Assembly: GCA_900542325.1 (NCBI GenBank)
Contig: UQMY01000007.1
Coordinates: 7,029-71,028, forward strand
Length of the DNA: 64,000 bases
Source: an uncultured Collinsella sp.
Lineage (GTDB): Bacteria > Actinomycetota > Coriobacteriia > Coriobacteriales > Coriobacteriaceae
Reading direction: 5' to 3'
In this document: positions 52,717-61,116 of the stretch, piece after piece
How the letters are laid out: every line of letters starts with the position of its first letter
How positions within the stretch are numbered: the first letter of the stretch is position 1
Position numbers and translations under genes: made by a program
Notes under the pieces: generated by a model
Told to the model about the DNA's origin: nothing
What the model saw: only the letters and a program-made list of their open reading frames with translations
The model's database searches: none

Positions 52717-53995
52717 CGACGAGGCTAAGCGCGTCACCTCCATCGCCCGCGCCATCAACTGGAGCTATATGTGGCGCCGCTTGGTGAGCTACGTCTGGCT
52801 GGATCTGTTACTGCTGCTTGTTGCGGCGGCGATCCTCGTCTATGGCTACAACCAGACGCTGCCCGATGGCGCGTTTACCGCGGGATGGATCCCCAGCGCT
52901 AGCGTTCACGGCATGTCACTGACGCCCGCGCGCGGCTGGGACCTGACAACGCTCACCTATACCGTCGAGTTTGCGCGTACCACCAAGACCTTCCCCCTCG
53001 CGCAGGACCTCGTCGCACTGTGGCCCCTCTACCTTGTCGTTGTAGGTTGGCAAGTCATCAGCGTGCTCAACATGCTCGGCGGCGCCCGCCGCGTGCGCCG
53101 CACCATGGCACCGCTCAACGACCTGGCCCTGCGCGTTGACGAGCTCGGGCGCATGCAGCTCGCCGGCGGCAAGATGGAAACGCTCGAGCAGGCCATCGAG
53201 CGCGCAAGCGTCGACTCGCCGAGCGTCACCACCGGCGACGCCGATCTGGCGAGTATCGAGGTCGCGCTCAACCGCCTGCTGCGCCAGATGCAAGAGGCCA
53301 AGCTGCAGCAGATGCGCTTTGTCAACGATGCGAGTCACGAGCTGCGCACGCCCATCGCGGTGATTCAGGGCTACGTGAACATGCTCGACCGCTGGGGCAA
53401 AGACGACCCGGACGTGCTGGCAGAGTCCATCGCCTCGCTCAAAGCCGAAAGCGAGCATATGCAGGAGCTCGTGGAGCAGTTGCTGTTTTTAGCGCGCGGC
53501 GATGCCGGTCGCACCGTGCTGCGGCGCGCGAATACCAACCTGGCTGCACTGGTCGGCGAGGTTTGCGAAGAATCACAGATGATCGATGCCGGGCACACAT
53601 ATCGGCTGGCGTATGATGCCGCACTTACCGGCGACCCGCGCTGCAACGCATCGGTTGACGTGGCACTCGTGAAGCAGGCGCTGCGCGTGATCGTGCAAAA
53701 CGCCGCCAAGTATTCGGACGCAGGCACGACCGTCACGTTTGCCATAACACCCGATGCGGGCACGGGCGCGATTGACATAAGCGTTGAGGACGAGGGCATC
53801 GGCATGAACCAGGAATCCGCAGCTCACGCTTTCGAGCGGTTCTACCGTGCCGACAACGCACGCGATGCCGGCGCACAGGGCTCGGGCCTGGGGCTCGCTA
53901 TCGCCAAGTGGATCGTCGACAGCCACGGCGGTGTCATTGGCGTGACCTCAGTCGAGGGCGTCGGCAGCCGCTTTACGATTCGGCTGCCACGGTAG
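52700..53995 (+). CDS. Sensor histidine kinase with two membrane helices
   Basis: 431 residues. TM1 is about 23-43 (LDLLLLLVAAAILVYGY), an extracellular domain of about 60 residues follows, and TM2 is about 108-130. The HisKA H-box is ASHELRTPIAVIQGY. The catalytic domain has VIVQNAAKYSD (N), DEGIGMN (G1), FERFYRADNARD (F) and GSGLGLAIAKWIV (G2). I chose the ATG at 52700, inside the response regulator gene, with GGGGTGGG just before it. It is the last gene of the DUF4342-regulator-kinase operon. Confidence 0.93.
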
Positions 53996-54009
53996 GGGCG
54001 TCTCTCACG

Positions 54010-54197
54010 AATCGAAGGTGAATGCTTTTCCGCGAAGTGAGCGACCTATTTTGGACCCCCGAAGCATCCGCACTTTTTGGCGCCAAAACCGCAGGAAATA
54101 CCTGACAAAACCGCAGGAAAGAGCGACGTAAAAGTGTCGATGCTTCAGGGGCTCGATTTCACTCGTTCACTTCGCGGAAAAGCATTCACCTTCGATT
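54010..54197. repeat. About 188-bp palindromic repeat, copy 2
   Basis: The outer arm AATCGAAGGTGAATGCTTTT (from 54010) has its exact inverse ending at 54197. Inner arms contain CGCGAAGTGA and GGACCCCCGAAGCATC. Differences from copy 1 occur in both arms together, so pairing is kept. It lies after the kinase gene and may terminate it. Confidence 0.8.
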
Positions 54198-54289
54198 TAC
54201 GGCAGCCCGTCAGTCACCCTCTCGGCATTAAAAATGGGGCAAAGCCACGCGCCTTACCCCATTTTTCGTTAGCCATAGCAGCTCGTGCG

Positions 54290-54664
54290 CTACTCGCGGC
54301 ACAGGTGCACGGCGAAGCCGGCGAACTCGCGCTTAAAGTACACGAGCTTGGTGCTACCGTCGGGCAGCAGCGCGCGCGACTCCTCGTTGACCTCGAGCCC
54401 GCGCTCGGCAAACCACTTCTCGGCCGCATCGATGTCGTTGACGGCAAAGCCAATGTGGCCCTTGGTGCCACGACCGTTCTGCTTCATAACCTCGACCAGC
54501 GAATCGTTAAAGTACGAAACCGGGGTCTCGATAACGGGCAGGCCCATCATCGTCGAGAACAGCTCCGCGATCTCCAAGGCGTCTACCGGGTCGGTGGCGT
54601 TGATGCCCACATGGGCAACGCGCATGCCAAAAAGCTCGACCGGGTTGGCGTTCTGCTCACTCAT
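54290..54664 (-). CDS. VOC-family (glyoxalase/dioxygenase fold) protein
   Basis: 124 residues, one VOC unit. RVAHVGINATDPVDALEIAE starts the first beta-alpha-beta module with a metal-ligand His, GHIGFAVNDIDAAEKWFAE the second, and FAVHLCRE ends it. Substrate unknown. Start at 54664, 11 bases after the PTS IIB gene stop, so the two form an operon and it may act on a product of the imported sugar. Confidence 0.85.
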   Translation of the reverse strand: MSEQNANPVELFGMRVAHVGINATDPVDALEIAELFSTMMGLPVIETPVSYFNDSLVEVMKQNGRGTKGHIGFAVNDIDAAEKWFAERGLEVNEESRALLPDGSTKLVYFKREFAGFAVHLCRE

Positions 54665-54675
54665 ACAGTCAGCGC

Positions 54676-54963
54676 CTACTGAGCCATGACGTCGAGGACG
54701 GCCTTCTCGGCAGCGACGCGGTTCATGCCGGTCATGAAGGGCACGCCGCTCACGTACGGGCAGGTGAGTCCCTCGGGGGCAACGGTGGTGGCGATCAGCA
54801 GGTCAGCGCCCTCGTCGCAGTAATCCTTGGCCTCGGAGATAGCGCACTGCACGATCTCGTACTTGCCGGCATAACCGTTGGCATCGAGCATGGTGGCGAC
54901 CTTCTGGGCAACGAGCGTGGAAGTAGCAGCGCCAGCACCGCAAGCCAAAACGATCTTCTTCAT
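54676..54963 (-). CDS. PTS sugar transporter subunit IIB, GatB-like
   Basis: 95 residues, the typical IIB size. The phosphorylation loop is VLACGAGAATSTLVAQ, with Cys8. DLLIATT and GVPFMTGMNR follow as in galactitol-type IIB proteins. It passes phosphate from IIA to the sugar through IIC, but no IIA or IIC gene is near, so it is an orphan within this window. Downstream partner is the VOC protein. Confidence 0.88.
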   Translation of the reverse strand: MKKIVLACGAGAATSTLVAQKVATMLDANGYAGKYEIVQCAISEAKDYCDEGADLLIATTVAPEGLTCPYVSGVPFMTGMNRVAAEKAVLDVMAQ

Positions 54964-55065
54964 AGGTAATGTCTCCCTTCATGGTTTACTTTAGGTAAGT
55001 GTACCGCAGCGAGCGATGGCACTTAGCCTCGATGAGCTTTTATGCCAGTTTGCTTGCGCGCTGCG

Positions 55066-55071
55066 TATAAT
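55066..55071 (+). promoter_or_regulatory. TATAAT -10 box for the gene at 55127
   Basis: Consensus TATAAT lies 55 bases before the ATG. The -35 region is weak (TGCCAG at 17 bases). The gap is shared with the divergent PTS IIB gene. Confidence 0.5.
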
Positions 55072-55126
55072 ACATCTAGTACGTGTTGTCATACCGCTCG
55101 CTTTATGAGCGACTAAGGACCCTAAT

Positions 55127-55750
55127 ATGCCCGATTCCCGCACACTCTGGACCGCCGTCGTTATCATCTGTATCGCCGTGTCGGTGTTCTTTAGCGTCAA
55201 AAAACGCACCACGTTTAAACGCCTGCAGCAGCTTATGGCCGCTAAGCAGTGGGACGAGTTCGATCGCTTGCTCGACGACAAACTCACCAGCATGCTGTAC
55301 CCGCGCTACAACCGCGACTACCTGCGCCTGAACTCCTATCTGCTGCGCGAGGACCACAAGCGCGCCAGCGAGATGTTCGACCTGCTGCTGGGACTCAACC
55401 TGCCCAAGATGCAGCGCGTCGACCTGGTCATTAAGGCCTTTAACTACTACGTTGGCCAGGAGGACCGCAAAAAGTCCAAGGAGTTGCTGCACGAGATCAA
55501 GGGCTTTGAGGGCGGTCAGGCCGAGGCAGTCGCACACGAATGCCAGCTGATGTACGACACGATGATCCTCAAGCGCCACAACGACATTCCCGAGCTGGAG
55601 CGCATGCTCGAAGAGGCCGATGACGACAAGGTCAAGAGCTGCCGCCTGGAATACCTGCTGGCCCTGCAGTACAAGAACAAGGGCGACGAGGCCAAGTTCC
55701 AGGAGTTCCTGGAGAAGTCGGGCCAACACTCGATGGCCGTCAACGCGTAA
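55127..55750 (+). CDS. Membrane-anchored TPR-like protein
   Basis: 207 residues. One N-terminal membrane helix (LWTAVVIICIAVSVFFSV, about 7-24) is followed by a helical solenoid: WDEFDRLLDDKL, RASEMFDLLLGL, KKSKELLHEIKGF and LERMLEEADDDKVKS look like degenerate TPR pairs. No exact family. It probably acts as a cytoplasmic-face scaffold. Single gene, ends 31 bases before tRNA-Leu. Confidence 0.75.
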   Translation: MPDSRTLWTAVVIICIAVSVFFSVKKRTTFKRLQQLMAAKQWDEFDRLLDDKLTSMLYPRYNRDYLRLNSYLLREDHKRASEMFDLLLGLNLPKMQRVDLVIKAFNYYVGQEDRKKSKELLHEIKGFEGGQAEAVAHECQLMYDTMILKRHNDIPELERMLEEADDDKVKSCRLEYLLALQYKNKGDEAKFQEFLEKSGQHSMAVNA

Positions 55751-55781
55751 CGGACGGCTTGTGCTAGACTTCTAGTCTCAC

Positions 55782-55866
55782 GGGGGCGTGGCGGAATTGG
55801 CATACGCAGGAGACTTAAAATCTCTCGCCGCAAGGATTGTGGGTTCGAGTCCCACCGCCCCTACCA
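55782..55866 (+). tRNA. tRNA-Leu (anticodon UAA)
   Basis: 85 bases including an encoded CCA. The acceptor stem GGGGGCG pairs with CGCCCCT (one G-T). The anticodon loop CTTAAAA gives UAA at 55816-55818. A long variable arm is present as in tRNA-Leu, and the T arm is GTGGGTTCGAGTCCCAC. A terminator follows at 55879. Confidence 0.95.
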
Positions 55867-55878
55867 CGTATTGTTTAT

Positions 55879-55917
55879 GGGCCCGTGTCCCCAAGGGATG
55901 CGGGCCCGTTTCTTTTA
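55879..55917 (+). terminator. Terminator of tRNA-Leu
   Basis: GGGCCCG (55879-55885) pairs with CGGGCCC (55901-55907), then GTTTCTTTT. Confidence 0.75.
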
Positions 55918-56044
55918 GATGCTGGTGGGGCTCGAACCCGCGAGGGGGCGAGCGTCAAGCGGACGCGCAGCGTCCGCAGCGAGCCGGCGAGGGCGCCGGC
56001 AGGCGGCCGAAGCCGGTGCGGATTTGCGCAGCAAATACGCAGAC

Positions 56045-56062
56045 GTCCCACCGCCCCTACCA
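56045..56062 (+). repeat. Duplicated 3' end of tRNA-Leu
   Basis: GTCCCACCGCCCCTACCA exactly repeats the last 18 bases of the tRNA gene (55849-55866), 196 bases downstream, and the following 40 bases resemble the tRNA terminator region. The rest of the tRNA is absent, so this is not a second gene. It looks like an old attachment-site or unequal duplication scar. Confidence 0.75.
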
Positions 56063-56073
56063 TGTATTGCCTA

Positions 56074-56111
56074 CGAGCTCGTGTCCCTTTGGGATGCGGG
56101 CTCGTTTTTTT
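56074..56111 (+). terminator. Second, duplicated terminator
   Basis: GAGCTCG (56074-56080) pairs with CGGGCTC (56098-56104) with one G-T pair, then a T7 run. It parallels the terminator at 55879. Confidence 0.7.
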
Positions 56112-56194
56112 CGGACGCCGTCAACCGCAGAGCAGCTCATTTGGGACGGGGCTTTTTTGACTACTTTTTTCCACCCACCCAATGAGTTTCCTCA

Positions 56195-56280
56195 CACATT
56201 TTTCGATGGAAAAACGTGGTTATTTCGCACATTTTCCGATGGAAAAACGTGGTTGTCTCACACATTTTCCGATGGAAACG
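56195..56280 (+). repeat. Three tandem 33-bp operator-like repeats
   Basis: Units begin at 56195, 56228 and 56261 (the last truncated at 20 bases). Each contains TTTTCC-GAT-GGAAAA or a close variant, a 6-bp inverted repeat, and full units continue ACGTGGTT. The third overlaps the likely -35 region of the ATPase gene. A regulator binding every third helical turn would block transcription. Confidence 0.75.
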
Positions 56281-56292
56281 CCCAAATGGCCT

Positions 56293-56298
56293 TATACT
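56293..56298 (+). promoter_or_regulatory. -10 box of the AAA_14 ATPase gene
   Basis: TATACT lies 23 bases before the ATG at 56322 and directly downstream of the operator-like repeats. Confidence 0.5.
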
Positions 56299-56321
56299 AG
56301 CCGAGAGGGTTGGGGGGCAAT

Positions 56322-57623
56322 ATGCAACGACAGCTTATGAGTGAACTTATCGCTTGGAAATCAAGGGCGAATCGCAAACCTCTCTTGCTTAAGGGAGCCC
56401 GCCAGACAGGAAAGACTTGGCTTCTTAACGAATTCGCAAGCCAGCAGTATCGAAACGTCATTCGTTTTGACTTTATGCTCGAGCCGAGCACACGCTCGCT
56501 GTTCGATGGGGACCTCGACCCCAAGCGCATCATCTCCCAGATAGAGCTCCTACGTGGCCAAACCGTAACGCCGACAGACACGCTCATCATCTTCGACGAG
56601 ATCCAAGAGGCGCCACGCGGGATCACCTCGCTCAAGTACTTCAACGAGCTTGCACCCGAATACCACATCGTAGCAGCCGGTTCCTATATGGGCCTCGCGC
56701 TCCGACGCGAAAACGAGTCATTTCCCGTCGGCAAAATCGACCAGCTCACCATGCGTCCCATGGGGTTTGCCGAGTTCGTTCGCGCCGTCGACGGCAACCC
56801 GCTCGCCGACGCCATCCTTGCCGCAGACATGAACCTTCTAGCAAACGTCACCGAAAAGCTCGTGCACTTGCTCAAGGAATACCTTGTTGTCGGTGGTATG
56901 CCCGAAGTTGTCTCCGCTTTCGCCGAGACACGCGACTTCATTGAAGCCCGAAGGCTTCAGCAGCAAATCATCGAGGCTTACGAATCCGATTTTGGCAAAC
57001 ATGCACCCGCCCGCATCGTCGAGCGCATGAGGTTGGTTTGGAAATCCCTTCCCGGCCAGCTTGCCAAGGAGAACAAGAAGTTTGTCTATGGCGCCCTTCG
57101 CCCTGGAGCGCGCGCACGCGATTTTGAGGAAAGCCTCCAGTGGCTCACGGACTACGGAATCGTTCATAAGGTGCCACGTGTTTCCGCTCTAAAGGCGCCG
57201 CTCTCGAGCTACGAAGACCTCTCGGGCTTCAAACTGTTCTGCATCGACACCGGCATCCTCGGAGCGCTCTCCGGTCTCTCTCCGGCCATCGTTCTTAACG
57301 GATCCGCTGTTTTTACCGAGTTCAAAGGTTCGCTGACCGAACAATACGTCGCGCAGGAGCTTTTGCTCCAGGACAAAACTCCCGTGTATTGGTCCTCTAC
57401 CTCTGGCAATGCCGAAACCGACTTTGCCATCGACCATGCGGGAACCGTGCTTCCGCTTGAGGTCAAGGCGGCAGAGAACCTTAAAGCGAAGAGTCTGAAA
57501 ATAGCCTGCGAAAAATTCAAACTCGAGCGTTGCGTGAGGAGCTCTCTGGCGGCATATAGAGACGAGGACACGCTCGTCAATATTCCGCTTTGGGAGATTG
57601 GGCAAATCGACAGGCTGGCATAA
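56322..57623 (+). CDS. AAA_14/DUF4143 family ATPase
   Basis: 433 residues. Walker A is LLLKGARQTGKTWLL, then TLIIFDEIQEAPRGITSLKYF (Walker B) and YHIVAAGSYMGLAL (sensor). MRPMGFAEFVRA and YLVVGGMPEVVSAF are typical of this family. A C-terminal DUF4143 nuclease-like domain has TDFAIDHAGTVLPLEVKA (D...E-x-K). Such proteins are common in gut bacteria and their role is unknown. GGGGGG lies four bases before the ATG; a TTG start at 56310 is also possible. Confidence 0.9.
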   Translation: MQRQLMSELIAWKSRANRKPLLLKGARQTGKTWLLNEFASQQYRNVIRFDFMLEPSTRSLFDGDLDPKRIISQIELLRGQTVTPTDTLIIFDEIQEAPRGITSLKYFNELAPEYHIVAAGSYMGLALRRENESFPVGKIDQLTMRPMGFAEFVRAVDGNPLADAILAADMNLLANVTEKLVHLLKEYLVVGGMPEVVSAFAETRDFIEARRLQQQIIEAYESDFGKHAPARIVERMRLVWKSLPGQLAKENKKFVYGALRPGARARDFEESLQWLTDYGIVHKVPRVSALKAPLSSYEDLSGFKLFCIDTGILGALSGLSPAIVLNGSAVFTEFKGSLTEQYVAQELLLQDKTPVYWSSTSGNAETDFAIDHAGTVLPLEVKAAENLKAKSLKIACEKFKLERCVRSSLAAYRDEDTLVNIPLWEIGQIDRLA

Positions 57624-57658
57624 GTAGCTAAAATAGCCCCGTCCCAAAAAGACTAGTT

Positions 57659-58660
57659 TTAGAGGGTGCTCAGGCTCGGAGTCCAGGCGATGGTGGGGGT
57701 CGCGCCGTCGAGAACCTCATTGATGGTAGCGGCCATGCCGGCGAGCAGGCTGTTCTCGCTTACGGTGAGCGTGTCGTAGTTGCCGGCGCGCATGAGCTCG
57801 CGCATTACCACGGCACCGGCCAAGATCACGCTCGCGCGCTTGGGCTGCACGCCCGGCAACGCAGCGATGCCCGCAACATCAAGCGTGGACATACGCTCAA
57901 TGGCGGCCGAGACCTGCTCCAGCGAAAGCTCGCGCAGGTGCACAAAGCTCGAGTCGTACGGCTCCAGTTCGTGGACCAGCGCCACGAGCGTGGTGACGGT
58001 GCCGCCCACCGCAACGAGGCGTTCGGCGCGCTCAAAGTCGCTGGGCAGGCCTTCAAAATAGGCGGCAAACTGCTCGCCTGCCCACGCGGCAGCGGCAGCA
58101 AGCTCGCCATCCGCGGGCGGCAACGCGGAGAAAAAGCGCTCCGTCACGCGGCGACAACCAATGTCCAGCGAACGCGTGCCCTCCAGCGCAAAGACCCCGC
58201 GCTCCGGAGCGTATACACCCGTCGCAAGCTCCGTCGACCCGCCGCCCGAATCCGCGACGATGATGCGCTCGCCCGCAAAGTCGTGCGCCACACCAAAAAA
58301 CGTCAGGCGCGCCTCGACCTCGCCCGGAATCGCCTGCGGTTCGAGCCCCAGCTCGCGCAGGCCGCCTAGCAGCAGGGCGGCGTTGGACGCATCACGCGCG
58401 GCGCTCGTGCATGTGGTGCAGATGCGCACGGCCCCAAAGGCACGGGCTTCGTCCACAAACATGCGGCACGCAGCGAGCACGCGCTCAACGGCCGCCTCGC
58501 AAAAGCGCCCCGTCGCGTCCACGCCCTCGCCCAAGTCGGTGATCTCGGTATGCTTGGACGATTCCACGATCGCCCCGGCCTCGACCTGCGCCAGCACCAG
58601 TCGCGACGACACCGTTCCCAGGTCGATCGCGGCCACCTTATATCGTTTGCACTCTGCCAT
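57659..58660 (-). CDS. Ppx/GppA family phosphatase
   Basis: 333 residues. Actin-like ATPase fold: AAIDLGTVSSRLVLAQ (phosphate 1), CTSAARDASN, IVADSGGGSTELATG (phosphate 2) and LVAVGGTVTTLVAL. It hydrolyses polyphosphate or pppGpp; which one cannot be told. GGAAGGGAG lies six bases before the ATG at 58660. It is downstream of the DivIC-like gene by 28 bases, as in other Actinobacteria, but the DUF501 gene usually between them is absent. Confidence 0.9.
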   Translation of the reverse strand: MAECKRYKVAAIDLGTVSSRLVLAQVEAGAIVESSKHTEITDLGEGVDATGRFCEAAVERVLAACRMFVDEARAFGAVRICTTCTSAARDASNAALLLGGLRELGLEPQAIPGEVEARLTFFGVAHDFAGERIIVADSGGGSTELATGVYAPERGVFALEGTRSLDIGCRRVTERFFSALPPADGELAAAAAWAGEQFAAYFEGLPSDFERAERLVAVGGTVTTLVALVHELEPYDSSFVHLRELSLEQVSAAIERMSTLDVAGIAALPGVQPKRASVILAGAVVMRELMRAGNYDTLTVSENSLLAGMAATINEVLDGATPTIAWTPSLSTL

Positions 58661-58688
58661 TGCGGGCTCCCTTCCGGGCGTTACTCGC

Positions 58689-59453
58689 CTACTCGCCGCT
58701 GGACGCGACCGTCTGACCCTCGACGCCGTTAAATCCAAACAGCATGTCGAGCGTCTGAATGTACCACGGCGCGTCCTTGCCGACTTCTTCGATCTCCTTG
58801 GCCACCTCGCTGGCCTTCTTGGCGTTCGACGACTTCTTTTCAGCCGACGACGAGTCCGAATCATCGTCCAGGCCCAAGACATCAATCCTAGTCTCACCAG
58901 GCATCACCAGGCCCAGGTCCTCGGACGCCGCATCCTTGATGCCCTCCTCCGAGAGCAGCTTGTCGACGCTTTTTTGCAGCTCGTCGTTATATTGCTCGCG
59001 AATTTCGACCTGCTTGGCCAAGATATCACTCGAACGCTTAGCCACGTACAGGTCGCGTACGGGAAAATACAGGCTCACGAGCGCCAGCGCCACCACGATA
59101 CCGATAAACAGCAGGCGCAGAGAGCCATGCGTAAAGTCATAGATCGCCTTGACCACCGCATTGTCGTTGGCGTAGCGCATAAAGTCCGCGCCCGAAAGAC
59201 GGCTCGAAGGTCTGCTCGATTTGTCGTGCGTCTGGGCCGAGGGACGCGACGAATGCGGCGAACGTGTCGGACGTACTGGTCCATCTGTCGAAGTATTCAC
59301 TTGAGCATTGGGGCGCGAGATACTTGTCGGGCGCTGCGTGGAGCGGTCGGCGCCGGCGTAGGCGGACCCACCGAGCTGCACCGTGCGCGCAGGGCGAGGC
59401 GACGGCTCACGCGAACCGGCGGAATAGTACCTGTTGTCGTAAATCTGATCCAT
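58689..59453 (-). CDS. Septum formation initiator (DivIC/FtsB family)
   Basis: 254 residues. A long disordered N-terminus rich in Ser, Arg and Pro (1-105) precedes a single membrane helix (LRLLFIGIVVALALVSLYFP) and a coiled coil (AKQVEIREQYNDELQKSVDK). The motif LSEEGIKDAASEDLGLVMPGE is the FtsB/DivIC signature. It stabilises the division complex outside the membrane. The C-terminal Asp/Ser/Lys tail is longer than usual. Start at 59453, with AAGG six bases before it. Confidence 0.88.
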   Translation of the reverse strand: MDQIYDNRYYSAGSREPSPRPARTVQLGGSAYAGADRSTQRPTSISRPNAQVNTSTDGPVRPTRSPHSSRPSAQTHDKSSRPSSRLSGADFMRYANDNAVVKAIYDFTHGSLRLLFIGIVVALALVSLYFPVRDLYVAKRSSDILAKQVEIREQYNDELQKSVDKLLSEEGIKDAASEDLGLVMPGETRIDVLGLDDDSDSSSAEKKSSNAKKASEVAKEIEEVGKDAPWYIQTLDMLFGFNGVEGQTVASSGE

Positions 59454-59544
59454 GTGCGCCTTGTGCGGTTGAGGTTTGTTTGCGCTAAGTCCTTTAGTTA
59501 TAGCACGAGCATGCGCACCGCCTTCGCCAGCCTTTGCTCGACAT

Positions 59545-59577
59545 AAAAAAGGCGCTGAGCCGTGTGGCCCAGCGCCC
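59545..59577 (-). terminator. Terminator downstream of eno
   Basis: GGCGCTGAGCC pairs with GGCCCAGCGCC (59551-59577, one mismatch). On the minus strand it is followed by TTTTTT (59550-59545). Confidence 0.85.
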
Positions 59578-59638
59578 AATGGCGGCCATCAGAAGTGGAG
59601 CGGAGCCGAGTCAACCCCTCCCCGCCAGGCTCGTCTGT

Positions 59639-60928
59639 CTAGCGAATGTTGTAAAACGCGGTCTTGCCGGCGTAGCGCGCGCTGCCCTCAAGCTCGTCCT
59701 CGATGCGGATGAGCTGGTTGTACTTGGCGATACGGTCACTGCGGCACGGGGCGCCCGACTTGATCTGGCCGGCGTTGACGCCCACGACCAGGTCGGCGAT
59801 CGTGGAGTCCTCGGTCTCGCCGGAGCGGTGGCTCACGATGCAGGCGTAACCGGCCTCCTTGGCGGTCTCGATGGCCTCGAGCGACTCGGTGAGCGTACCG
59901 ATCTGGTTGACCTTGACCAGGATCGCGTTGGCGGCACCCAGCTCGATGCCCTTCTTGAGGCGCTCGGTGTTGGTGACGAACAGGTCGTCGCCCACCAGCT
60001 GCACTTTGTTGCCAATGCGGCGGGTAAGCTCGACCCAGCCGTCCCAGTCTTCCTCGGCCATGCCGTCCTCGATGGAGATGATGGGATAGGTGTCGACGAG
60101 CTTCTCCCAGTAATCGACCATCTGGGCACTCGTGTACTCAACACCCTCGCCCTTGAGCTCGTACATGCCGGTCTCGGCGTTGTAGAACTCGGTCGAGGCC
60201 GGATCCATGGCGTACATGAAGTCGACGCCGGGCTTAAAGCCGGCCTTCTCCACGGCCTTGGTGATGTACTCGAACGGCTCGGCGTTGGTCTTAAGGTTGG
60301 GGGCAAAGCCGCCCTCGTCGCCCACGCCGCCGCCCAGGCCGGCCTCGTGCAGCACGCCCTTGAGGGTGTGGTAGACCTCGGCGCACCAACGCAGGCCCTC
60401 GGCAAAGCTCGGGGCGCCCACCGGCATGATCATGAACTCCTGGAAGTCGACGTTATTGTCGGCATGCACGCCGCCGTTGAGGATGTTCATCATGGGCGTG
60501 GGCAGCAGGTGGGCGTTGACGCCGCCCAGGTACTGGTACAGCGACAGACCCGCCGACTCGGCAGCGGCGCGGGCAACGGCCAGCGACACGCCCAGGATGG
60601 CGTTGGCACCGAGCCTGGTCTTGTTGGGGGTACCGTCCGCGGCAATCAGCGCGGCATCGACGGCGCGCTGGTCGAAGGCGTCGAGGCCCACGACGGCGTT
60701 AGCGCACTCGTTGTTGACGTGCTCGACGGCCTGCGAAACGCCCTTGCCCAGGTAGCGGCCCTTGTCGCCATCGCGCAGCTCGCAGGCCTCAAAGGCGCCG
60801 GTCGAAGCGCCCGAAGGCACCACTGCGCGGCCGAAGCTGCCGTCCTCGAGCACGACCTCGACCTCGACGGTGGGATTGCCGTGGCTGTCGAGCACCTCAC
60901 GACCGTAGACGTCCAAAATATCGCTCAT
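59639..60928 (-). CDS. eno: Enolase
   Basis: 429 residues, standard length. Converts 2-phosphoglycerate to phosphoenolpyruvate in glycolysis. DVYGREVLDSHGNPTVEVEV opens the protein. LGANAILGVSLAVARAAA, NILNGGVHADNNVDFQEFM, SIEDGMAEEDWDGW, NAILVKVNQIGTLTE (catalytic Lys) and CIVSHRSGETED are all intact. GAGAGGGAG lies a few bases before the ATG. A terminator separates it from the DivIC-like gene. The 188-base gap upstream (60929-61116) should hold its promoter. Confidence 0.98.
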   Translation of the reverse strand: MSDILDVYGREVLDSHGNPTVEVEVVLEDGSFGRAVVPSGASTGAFEACELRDGDKGRYLGKGVSQAVEHVNNECANAVVGLDAFDQRAVDAALIAADGTPNKTRLGANAILGVSLAVARAAAESAGLSLYQYLGGVNAHLLPTPMMNILNGGVHADNNVDFQEFMIMPVGAPSFAEGLRWCAEVYHTLKGVLHEAGLGGGVGDEGGFAPNLKTNAEPFEYITKAVEKAGFKPGVDFMYAMDPASTEFYNAETGMYELKGEGVEYTSAQMVDYWEKLVDTYPIISIEDGMAEEDWDGWVELTRRIGNKVQLVGDDLFVTNTERLKKGIELGAANAILVKVNQIGTLTESLEAIETAKEAGYACIVSHRSGETEDSTIADLVVGVNAGQIKSGAPCRSDRIAKYNQLIRIEDELEGSARYAGKTAFYNIR

Positions 60929-61116
60929 GTTGTCTCCCTCTCACTTGGAAACGTAGTGGATGCAAGCGACTGGCCGACTGCGCACCGTCGGTGCGCCTCC
61001 GTAAGTTAGCCCGTCGCACTTTTTGCATTATGCCCTAAGTTAGCCGAGGGATACAATTGTTTTTCGAATAATTGAGCGGGAACGATGAGGCATGTCAGCC
61101 CGTCGTTCCCGCAGTC

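Noticed and set aside
53029..53458. Antisense frames in the kinase gene
   Set aside because: Shadows of a kinase with all catalytic boxes.
56045..56062. Second tRNA-Leu gene
   Set aside because: Only the 3' 18 bases are present; no anticodon arm, D arm or 5' acceptor strand upstream.
56195..56280. Possible short CRISPR array
   Set aside because: The copies are directly adjacent with no spacers, the last is truncated, and no cas gene is in the window; operator repeats fit better.
59534..61009. 491-codon plus-strand frame
   Set aside because: Antisense to enolase and running through its terminator.
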